From assembly GCA_963713275.1 (NCBI GenBank), contig CAVQLG010000021.1, positions 186,001-250,000 of the forward strand: 64,000 nt of DNA. Direction: 5' to 3'. Position 1 is the first letter of the stretch. Each line of letters starts with the position of its first letter. The stretch is from CAIWHR01 sp963713275 (GTDB lineage: Bacteria > Pseudomonadota > Gammaproteobacteria > Burkholderiales > Casimicrobiaceae). This document shows, piece by piece, positions 9,901-16,930 of the stretch. Below the pieces are notes generated by a model. The model made no database searches and was not told the origin of the DNA. It was given only the letters and a program-made list of their open reading frames with translations. The translations under genes were made by a program, and so were the position numbers.

Positions 9901-10805
9901 TCGTCAACAAGCCGATGCCGGGAGGGCTGCCCAAACGCACGTCGCGGGCGCTGCTCGACATCGAGGACGACGCCGTCGTGCCGATCATCCGCGATCCGAA
10001 GCGCGTGACCGAGGAGTCCGACGCGGTGTTCTACTTTCCCGGCTGCGGCTCGGAGCGGCTGTTCTCGCAGGTCGGGCTCGCGACGCAGGCGATGCTCTTC
10101 CACGTCGGCGCGCAGACGGTGCTGCCGCCCGGCTACCTCTGCTGCGGCTATCCCCAGACCGCGTCGGGCAACCACGATCGCGGCCAGCAGATCATCACCG
10201 CCAACCGCGTGCTGTTCCACCGCGTCGCCAACACGCTCAACTACCTCGACATCCGGACGGTCATCGTCTCCTGCGGCACCTGCCTCGACCAGCTCGAGAA
10301 GTACGAGTTCGGCAAGATCTTTCCCGGTTGCCGTCTGCTCGACATCCACGAGTACCTGCTGGAGAAGGGCGTGCGGGCGGACGACGTCGCGGGCGTGCGT
10401 TACATGTACCACGACCCGTGTCATTCGCCGATGAAGGTGCACGCGCCGGCGAAGGTCGTCGACGCGCTCATGGCGGCGTCGGTGGCGCTCAACCCGCGCT
10501 GCTGCGGCGAGTCGGGCACGCTGGCAACGACGCGGCCCGACGTGTCGACGCAGGTCCGCTTCCGCAAGGAGGAGGAGATGCGCGCCGGTGCCGCGGCGCT
10601 GCGTGCTGACGGGTTCCCCGGCCAGGTCAGGATCCTGACGTCGTGCCCGTCGTGTCTGCAGGGGCTCGCCCGCTTCGAGGACGACGCGGGCACCCACGCC
10701 GACTACGTCGTCGTCGAGCTCGCGCGGCGGCTGCTGGGGGAGGACTGGATGGCCGACTACGTGGCCAGGGCCAACGCCGGCGGCATCGAGCGCGTGCTCG
10801 TCTGA
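6963..10805 (+). CDS. Giant FAD-linked oxidoreductase with 4Fe-4S and CCG domains (DUF3683)
   Basis: This is a 1280-aa soluble flavo-iron-sulfur enzyme. Domains in order: an N-terminal DUF3683-type region (residues 1 to about 150); an FAD_binding_4 domain with IIPRGGGTGYHGGAI near 215; an FAD-oxidase C-terminal domain; two [4Fe-4S] motifs around residues 813-890 (CLRCGKCKPVC and CTVCHKCVNPCP); and a CCG domain pair (CCGYPQ near 1060, CCGESG near 1180). The arrangement fuses the GlcD-like and GlcF-like parts of glycolate or D-lactate dehydrogenases. It probably oxidises a 2-hydroxy acid and passes electrons to the quinone pool; the substrate is unknown. The start at 6963 (MNAPSDRF) is preferred over one 30 nt upstream. 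Confidence 0.9.
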   Translation: MNAPSDRFLAAAVPTVEAPRLREIPYNYTSFSDREIVIRLLGAAMWDVLEELRSERRTGRSARMLFEVLGDIWVVDRNPYLQDDLLDNPKRQQLLVDALRHRLHEIEKRRVSSEGEDPARDEKVVRLNTAAHAAVDRFAQSFPETAALRKRVVRVLSRHTARDNIAFDGLARVAHVTDATDWRVEYPFVVVYPDSEDEVRGIVEGCIELGLTIIPRGGGTGYHGGAIPLTPRAAVINTEKLDRVSAIEPRILAGHAQPLPTIHCGAGALTRRVMDVAEDAGLVFAVDPTSADASCIGGNVAMNAGGKKAVLWGTALDNLVSWRMVTPDAEWLEVTRVDHNLGKIHDADVATFELVWYGNAGTTARRAERLVIPGHRFRKAGLGKDVTDKYLGGLPGIQKEGCDGIVTSARFLLHRMPPAQRTVCLEFFGPVRDATPAIVEIKSFLDTRPHGAVLAGLEHLDERYVRAVGYATKAKRHGRPTMVLLGDIAGEGDDAVAKAASEVVRIANARGGEGFVAVSAEARKKFWLERHRTAAIARHTNAFKINEDVVIPLARLGDYTDGVERINIEYSLGNKLKLCDALAAFFAGPMPAPASDEARPEPGLLAEKVEEARALLAATRARWQDLLARLDENFVALQDHSLRVSWKKELKAPLEEIFAGLAFTQILARCNALHAEVKRGRVFVAMHMHAGDGNVHTNIPVNSDDYGMLREATAAVARVMALAKSLGGVISGEHGIGITKFAFMTDEELAPFAEYKHRVDPQGRFNAGKLLRDPALPADLTNAYTPSFSLLGSESLILEQSAIGDIADSIKDCLRCGKCKPVCSTHVPRANLLYSPRNKILGASLLIEAFLYEEQTRRGVSLRHFDEFADVAEHCTVCHKCVNPCPVDIDFGDVSIAMRNLLRKEGKKPFSPGTALAMFFLNATDPTTVKVAKTLMIDWGYRAQRLAYRVARRFRPVQAQTRRPPATVGRAPLKAQIIHFVNKPMPGGLPKRTSRALLDIEDDAVVPIIRDPKRVTEESDAVFYFPGCGSERLFSQVGLATQAMLFHVGAQTVLPPGYLCCGYPQTASGNHDRGQQIITANRVLFHRVANTLNYLDIRTVIVSCGTCLDQLEKYEFGKIFPGCRLLDIHEYLLEKGVRADDVAGVRYMYHDPCHSPMKVHAPAKVVDALMAASVALNPRCCGESGTLATTRPDVSTQVRFRKEEEMRAGAAALRADGFPGQVRILTSCPSCLQGLARFEDDAGTHADYVVVELARRLLGEDWMADYVARANAGGIERVLV

Positions 10806-10846
10806 TGCCCGCCGGGGCGGCTCTGCGCAGCCGCGGCGGCGGCTTG

Positions 10847-10855
10847 TGCTATAAA
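10847..10855 (+). promoter_or_regulatory. Extended -10 element upstream of aqpZ
   Basis: TGCTATAAA matches the extended -10 pattern TGnTATAAT. It lies about 60 nt before the aquaporin start codon in an otherwise GC-rich spacer. No convincing -35 is seen, as expected for extended -10 promoters. Confidence 0.45.
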
Positions 10856-10913
10856 TCCCGCCTGGCGCCCGCATTGGCAGGGCTTGGCACGGCGAACAGG
10901 TGAGGAGAAACGG

Positions 10914-11603
10914 ATGAGCAGGTATGGCGCGGAGTTCTTTGGAACGTTCTGGCTGGTCCTCGGCGGTTGTGGCAGCGCGGTGCTGGCGGCCGCGTTCCCC
11001 GACGTCGGCATCGGGCTGCTGGGCGTATCGCTCGCGTTCGGCCTGACGGTGCTGACGATGGCCTTCGCGATCGGCCATATCTCGGGCTGTCACCTCAACC
11101 CGGCGGTTTCGGTCGGCCTCTGGGCGGGGGGGCGCTTTCCGGCGAAGGACCTGATTCCCTACATCGTCGCGCAGGTCGCCGGCGCCGTGGTGGCCGGTGG
11201 TGTGCTGTACCTCATCGCCAGCGGCAAAGCGGGCTTCGACGTGTCCGCGGGGTTCGCCTCGAACGGCTACGGTGCGCACTCGCCCGGCGGGTACAGCCTG
11301 CTGGCGGCGGCGGTCACCGAGGTCGTGATGACGATGATGTTTCTCCTGGTGATTCTCGGGGCGACCGACAAGCGCGCTCCGCAGGGCTTCGCACCGATCG
11401 CCATCGGCCTGTGCCTGACGCTCATCCACCTCATCAGCATCCCGGTGACCAACACGTCGGTCAATCCGGCGCGCAGCACCGGCGTTGCGCTCTTCGTCGG
11501 CGGTTGGGCGACCGCGCAGCTCTGGCTCTTCTGGCTGGCGCCGATCGTCGGCGGAGCGCTCGGTGCGCTGATCTATCGCTTGATCGGGAGCGAGCGCGAG
11601 TAA
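10914..11603 (+). CDS. aqpZ: Aquaporin Z
   Basis: This is a 229-aa MIP-family water channel with six membrane segments and two half-helices. The first NPA motif is in GCHLNPAVS (residues 62-64). The second is in TSVNPARS, whose arginine belongs to the selectivity filter. GHISGCHLNP and NPARSTGVAL are characteristic of AqpZ rather than GlpF. The ATG at 10914 follows GGTGAGGAGAAACGG, a strong ribosome-binding site. The gene is flanked by unrelated genes and appears to be a single transcription unit with its own extended -10 promoter. Confidence 0.96.
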   Translation: MSRYGAEFFGTFWLVLGGCGSAVLAAAFPDVGIGLLGVSLAFGLTVLTMAFAIGHISGCHLNPAVSVGLWAGGRFPAKDLIPYIVAQVAGAVVAGGVLYLIASGKAGFDVSAGFASNGYGAHSPGGYSLLAAAVTEVVMTMMFLLVILGATDKRAPQGFAPIAIGLCLTLIHLISIPVTNTSVNPARSTGVALFVGGWATAQLWLFWLAPIVGGALGALIYRLIGSERE

Positions 11604-11715
11604 TCGGGCCGCGGATCCGCCCGGCGCAGGACGCGTGGACGCCCGCCGGCGCGCAGTCCCGGGCGCGGGCAATCGTGGAACATCGGTCGCGGGCGAATCC
11701 CCGACGGAGCAGCGC

Positions 11716-12141
11716 ATGACCCACGGCTGCGTGTATTGCGATGACGAGGGGGGTTTGCGTCTGTGGCGGGACGATCGCTGTCGCGTGGTGCTGACCGACG
11801 AGCCCTTCGCCGGCTTCTGCCGTGTGATCTGGAATGCGCACGTCGCCGAGCTCACCGACCTCGCGCCGCGCGCGCGCGCGCACTTGCTGGAGGTCGTCTG
11901 CGCGGTCGAAGGCGCGCTGCGCGCGCGTCTCGCCCCGGCCAAGATGAACTTGGCGACGCTTGGGAACGTGACGCCGCACCTGCACTGGCACGTGATCCCG
12001 CGTTTTGCCGACGACTCGCACTTCCCGCAGCCCGTCTGGGGACCGCGGCAGCGGGCCGGCCGCGCGCGGGCGCTGCCGGAGGACTTCGCGACGGCGCTCG
12101 GGCGCGACCTCGCGGCGGCGCTCGCGGCCCCCGCCGCCTGA
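11716..12141 (+). CDS. HIT family protein
   Basis: This is a 141-aa histidine-triad nucleotide hydrolase. The catalytic HxHxH motif is intact as HLHWHVIPR at residues 88-92. It begins with an N-terminal CVYC pair (MTHGCVYCDDEGG), seen in many short bacterial HIT proteins. The start at 11716 is chosen because that is where family similarity begins; the open frame extends further upstream without similarity. HIT proteins hydrolyse nucleoside phosphoramidates or dinucleotides, but the substrate cannot be inferred here. Only 8 bp separate it from the next gene, which suggests a small operon. Confidence 0.92.
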   Translation: MTHGCVYCDDEGGLRLWRDDRCRVVLTDEPFAGFCRVIWNAHVAELTDLAPRARAHLLEVVCAVEGALRARLAPAKMNLATLGNVTPHLHWHVIPRFADDSHFPQPVWGPRQRAGRARALPEDFATALGRDLAAALAAPAA

Positions 12142-12149
12142 ATCGCGCC

Positions 12150-13760
12150 ATGTCCGATCCCGCCCCGCCGGTCGAGCCCACCGTTGCGCCGCCCCGGCCG
12201 GCGTTGGCGTTCGCCGACGCTGACGGCGCCAAGGCGTGGGCGAACACGCTGCCGTTCGGCAACGTGCCGCAGCTGCACGACGCGGTCATGGGTCAGCTGC
12301 GCGCGCTCGCGGCAGCGCAGTTCAGTCCGCGGGAGCGCGCGACGATCGCCGAGATCATGCGCAGCCAGGTAGCGCTGCTGCACACCGAGCTGGCGCGGCG
12401 TTACGCCGGCAAGCCGCAGCCTGCAGTCGATCGCGAGTTGCAGGCGGCCGAACAGGCGATCGCGCTGTGGTACGCCTTGCTGGAGCAGTACTCCGTCTGC
12501 TTGAAGCCGTTGCTCGAAGGGGATCCCGAGCTCGCGGGCGTCAAGCCCAAGCTGCTGCAGCGCGGCCTCTACGTCGGCAAGCAACTCATCGTGGCGCACG
12601 GGCTTTCGCGCCGGGCGACGCCGCCCGCGCTGTGGCTGGAGCTGCACGCGTATTACCGGCTCGCCGAGATGCTCGAATGCGCGGTCACGGCGGTGTCGGA
12701 CGACCTCCTGCCGCAGGGTCTCGGGATCTCCTGTTATTCGACCTACAGCCACGCGCTGCTGCTCGGGCTGGCCGATCCCTGCGCGATGACCGTGAAGCAG
12801 ATCGAGCTGGCCGACCGCTGGCTCGGAATGTGGGCGCGCAAGGTCTTTCCGTACGCCCAGCAGCGCGAGTCGGAGGGGCCGGTGCTTGTCGTCGACCTCG
12901 ACTCGAACCGCGGAGCCGCCCTCGTCACCCAGACGCCGGCGCAGCCGCCGGCGAGCATGCGCTTCGGCTATCCGGCGAAGCTCGCGACCAGCGTGCGCGG
13001 CCGCCTGCAGAGGCTGCAGGGTGGGGCGAATCCGGCCGAACTGCAGCTCGGCCAGGATTGCAGCGTCGAGCAGTGCACCACGCTACTGGGCTACCTCGAT
13101 GCCAAGTGGTACCAGGCACCGCGGCGTGCGCCGGCGACGCCGGAGCAGCCCGTCGAGCTGTGCGGCGGCGGGCTGGGTGCCGCCTACTTCCGCATTCGCG
13201 GCCGCACCTTCGACCGCGCGGACCCCCTCGGCCGCACGTATACCCAGCGGGCCCAGCACCTGACGACGCTGGGCGCCATCACCGACTACGACCGCGGCCG
13301 CGACGAGGCGGAGCGCAACTGGCCCTGGGAGCGATGGGTGGGCGGTTGCGAGTGGCGGGAGGCGGCACTGCAGCGCACCGGGGCGGGCTCACACCGCTGG
13401 TCCCTCGAGCAGCTCGCCGTGCTCCGCGCCGACGACCGCAGGCGGCTGGGCTACGTCACCCGGGCGATGCTGAATGTCGACGGCTCGCTGTCGCTGTCGC
13501 TGCGTCTGTGGCCGGCCACACCGCAAAGCATCGCGGTGCGGCCGCTGTCGGCGGCGCTGTCCGAGGAGCCGCCACTGCCTGCGCTGCTGCTTCCGGAAGT
13601 GCCCGAGGACAAGGCCAGCCTGTGCCTGCCCCCCCGCACGTTCAGCCCCGGCCGGGTGCTGCGCACGATCGACCCCGGGCCCGAGCGCAAGTTCCGGCTC
13701 ACGCGGTTGCTCCAGCGCGGCGCCGACTTCGAGCGCGTGGCGTTCGAGGAGGCGGTTTGA
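12150..13760 (+). CDS. Conserved hypothetical protein, 536 aa
   Basis: I do not recognise this family with confidence. The protein is soluble, with no signal peptide or membrane segment. Residues 1 to about 230 are helical (for example RERATIAEIMRSQVALLHTEL and ELHAYYRLAEMLECAV). The C-terminal 200 residues are richer in beta structure (GYVTRAMLNVDGSLSLSLRLWP; PERKFRLTRLLQRGADFERV). That two-part plan resembles betaproteobacterial proteins with PilZ-like C-terminal domains, but I cannot confirm a PilZ motif. The start at 12150 lies 8 bp after the HIT gene, so the two are probably co-transcribed. Codon use matches neighbouring core genes. Confidence 0.8.
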   Translation: MSDPAPPVEPTVAPPRPALAFADADGAKAWANTLPFGNVPQLHDAVMGQLRALAAAQFSPRERATIAEIMRSQVALLHTELARRYAGKPQPAVDRELQAAEQAIALWYALLEQYSVCLKPLLEGDPELAGVKPKLLQRGLYVGKQLIVAHGLSRRATPPALWLELHAYYRLAEMLECAVTAVSDDLLPQGLGISCYSTYSHALLLGLADPCAMTVKQIELADRWLGMWARKVFPYAQQRESEGPVLVVDLDSNRGAALVTQTPAQPPASMRFGYPAKLATSVRGRLQRLQGGANPAELQLGQDCSVEQCTTLLGYLDAKWYQAPRRAPATPEQPVELCGGGLGAAYFRIRGRTFDRADPLGRTYTQRAQHLTTLGAITDYDRGRDEAERNWPWERWVGGCEWREAALQRTGAGSHRWSLEQLAVLRADDRRRLGYVTRAMLNVDGSLSLSLRLWPATPQSIAVRPLSAALSEEPPLPALLLPEVPEDKASLCLPPRTFSPGRVLRTIDPGPERKFRLTRLLQRGADFERVAFEEAV

Positions 13761-13812
13761 TCGTGGCGCGGCACCGGGCGCGGCCCCGCCGCCGGGTCCC
13801 GCAGGGCCGCCC

Positions 13813-14289
13813 ATGACCAACCGGCTCGCCGGCGCGACCAGCCCGTACCTCCTGCAGCACGCAGCCAATCCGGTCGACTGGCAGCCGTGGGACGAGGCGG
13901 CGCTGGCGCTCGCGCGCCTCGAGAACAAGCCGATCCTGCTGTCGATCGGTTACTCGGCGTGCCATTGGTGTCACGTCATGGCGCACGAGTCGTTCGAGGA
14001 TCCGGACGTCGCGGCCGCCATGAACGCCCACTTCGTCAACATCAAGGTCGATCGCGAGGAGCGGCCCGGGGCAGCCTGTTCGCCGCTCGCGCCGCGCGGG
14101 TGCGTCCCCTGCTGGACGACAAGGTGTTGACTTCCTGGAATGCGCTGGCGATCGCGGGGCTCGCCCGCGCCGCTCGGCAAGGGCGCTCCCCCCGCGACCG
14201 GGGCCCTGGCCTGGGTCTGCCGCGGCACGCAATGCCTGCCGCCGATCGCCGCGACGCTGGAGGGCATCGCTGCGGCGCTGGCCGACTGA
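13813..14289 (+). pseudogene. Decayed thioredoxin-domain DUF255 (YyaL-like) gene
   Basis: Three separate pieces of one long family are packed into 477 nt. The first piece (13813 to about 14070) reads like the intact N-terminus, with LLQHAANPVDWQPW and the SACHWCHVM redox motif. The middle piece (about 14060-14165, another frame) has LDDKVLTSWNALAIAGLARAA, which normally lies several hundred residues later. The last piece (about 14176-14289, first frame) has a family-like C-terminus, GALAWVCRGTQCLPPI. The frame of the first piece stops at 14130. Family members are roughly 600-700 aa, so at least two large internal deletions have occurred, or an assembly collapsed. The encoded product would not be functional. 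Confidence 0.85.
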
Positions 14290-14484
14290 CCCTCGCCCGC
14301 GGCCCAGGACTGCGAAGCGCGCTTCGGGGCCGCCGAAGGGTCCACGCCGGGTGGAAGGAGGCCGGCGGAGCACGGCATCGCACGCTGCGGATGCGACGTT
14401 TCGCCGCGGGCCCGATCGTGGCGGCTGCACGGCGGTTCCTGTACCATGAGCGCTGTCTCGTAACCCGATCCCCAGGGAGATTCG

Positions 14485-14796
14485 ATGAAGATTGCCGCCG
14501 TTGCCCTCGCCGTGCTGGGACTTGCCGCGACGGGTGTCGCGAGCGCACAGCAGGAATTGCTCCAGAAGTCGGGCTGCACTGCCTGCCACGCCAACGACAA
14601 GAAGCTCGTGGGCCCGGCCTACCAGGAGGTCGCCGCCAAGTACAAGGGCGACGCCGGCGCGGCCGCGAAGCTCGCCGCCAAGGTCAAGAACGGCGGCTCG
14701 GGCGTCTGGGGCGCGGTGCCGATGCCGCCGAATGCGCAGGTCTCCGACGCCGACATCAAGGCGATGGTCGCCTACATCCTGGCCATGAAGAAGTAA
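14485..14796 (+). CDS. Class I cytochrome c (c551/c552 type)
   Basis: This is a 103-aa periplasmic monohaem cytochrome. It has a signal peptide (residues 1 to about 21, ending GVASAQQ), the haem-binding CTACH at residues 31-35, and a likely axial methionine at M80 in GAVPMPPN. The small size and the final AYILAMKK helix fit the c551/c552 electron carriers that feed terminal oxidases or nitrite reductase. GGGAG lies 8 nt before the ATG. It is monocistronic: upstream is a pseudogene, and downstream is the spacer leading to the glycine riboswitch. Confidence 0.94.
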   Translation: MKIAAVALAVLGLAATGVASAQQELLQKSGCTACHANDKKLVGPAYQEVAAKYKGDAGAAAKLAAKVKNGGSGVWGAVPMPPNAQVSDADIKAMVAYILAMKK

Positions 14797-15066
14797 GCGC
14801 GCGACCCCTCGCCCTCATCCGCAGGCCGGCCGCGAGGGCTTGCCGCCGGCGTGTGTGATCGGGTCGCGCGAGCGCGAACGCCGCCCCGCAGGACTGTGCG
14901 AGAAGCCATCGATGCGCCGCGATCGCACGGACCTGCCCGTCTCGCGCCGCCGCTTCCTGGAGCTCGCCTCGCGCTTCCACCGTTTCGGTTTCGAACCCGT
15001 GACTCCGACAGGGTTCCGGCCTCGCCGCTGCCGGGGGGGTGCCGGTCCCGGCGGCGCACGGGGACT

Positions 15067-15095
15067 TTGACACCGCGTCTGCGCGCCGGTAACCT
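15067..15095 (+). promoter_or_regulatory. Predicted promoter of the gcv operon
   Basis: A perfect -35 TTGACA (15067-15072) is spaced 17 nt from TAACCT (15090-15095). The predicted start, near 15102, falls at the first base of the riboswitch. The preceding 14797-15066 spacer shows no gene. Confidence 0.5.
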
Positions 15096-15102
15096 TCGTC
15101 CG

Positions 15103-15312
15103 GTCCGGTCAGGAGAGAGCTTGCGGGGTACCCACCGCGAGCCGCCGAAGGCGTAACTCCCGCAATCGCTCAGGCAAAAGGACTGCCGGACGGCAGACCA
15201 TCTGGAGAGCGGCTGCGCATCCCCATCACGATGCGGCGGCCCACCGAAGGGGCACTCGGCGCGAGGCAGCAGAGCGTGCCGCAATCTCTCAGGTAAAAGG
15301 ACAGACGGGGCG
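15103..15312 (+). ncRNA. Tandem glycine riboswitch (gcvT motif)
   Basis: Two consecutive aptamers are visible. Aptamer 1 (about 15103-15191) has the opening CAGGAGAGAGC, the internal GCCGAAGGCG, and the closing CGCTCAGGCAAAAGGAC. Aptamer 2 (about 15199-15312) has TCTGGAGAGCGG, CACCGAAGGGGC and TCTCTCAGGTAAAAGGACAGA. These conserved blocks and the short linker are diagnostic of the glycine riboswitch. It sits directly upstream of gcvT, so glycine binding should switch on the glycine cleavage genes. In the family, tandem aptamers give a sharper response. Confidence 0.95.
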
Positions 15313-15362
15313 AAGCGCGATCGGCGCTGCGTCCATCGTTGTTCTGCTGCCGGGAGTCGCCA

Positions 15363-16448
<1,086 letters not shown>

Positions 16449-16491
16449 CGGCGATCGCGCGCCCCTACTTTCAACTTCCAGGAGCCTCCGC

Positions 16492-16875
16492 ATGAACATT
16501 CCGGCAGACCTCAAGTACACGCCGGCACACGAATGGGTGCGCGTCGAAGCCGACGGCAAGCTCGCCGTCGGAATCACCGATCACGCGCAGGCCGCGCTGG
16601 GCGACCTGGTATTCATCGAGCTGCCGAAGCTGGGGCGCAGGCTCGCTGCGGGTGACGCCTGTGCCGTCGTCGAGTCGGTGAAGGCCGCCTCGGACGTCTA
16701 CGCGCCGGTGGCGGGCGAAGTGGTCGCCGTCAACGAAGCGCTGGCAAGCGCCCCCGAGAGCGTCAACCAGGACGCCTACGCGGCCTGGCTGTTCAAGCTC
16801 ACGCCCGAGTCGGCCGCTGCCATCGCCGGACTGCTCGACGCCGCAGCCTACCGGGCGACGCTGAGCGAGGCCTGA
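16492..16875 (+). CDS. gcvH: Glycine cleavage system H protein
   Basis: This 127-aa lipoyl carrier shuttles the aminomethyl intermediate between the P, T and L proteins. The lipoylation lysine is K64 in VESVKAASD. YTPAHEWVR at the N-terminus and NEALASAPESVN in the second half are characteristic. AGGAG lies 7-11 nt before the ATG. It is 43 bp after gcvT and about 55 bp before gcvP. Lipoylation would depend on lipB and lipA, encoded about 6 kb downstream. Confidence 0.98.
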   Translation: MNIPADLKYTPAHEWVRVEADGKLAVGITDHAQAALGDLVFIELPKLGRRLAAGDACAVVESVKAASDVYAPVAGEVVAVNEALASAPESVNQDAYAAWLFKLTPESAAAIAGLLDAAAYRATLSEA

Positions 16876-16930
16876 CGCGCCGGCGTCTCGATCCCGATCC
16901 GATCCCGATCCTCCGCTCCCGCCCGCCGCC

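Noticed and set aside
6354..12752. A very long leftward open frame (over 2000 codons)
   Set aside because: Its translation is an Arg/Ala/Asp-rich shadow typical of the antisense of high-GC genes; the opposite strand holds clear known genes.
14840..15070. Rightward frame with RRRFLELASRFHRFGF
   Set aside because: Twin-arginine-like look only; no mature domain, and it runs into the riboswitch promoter.
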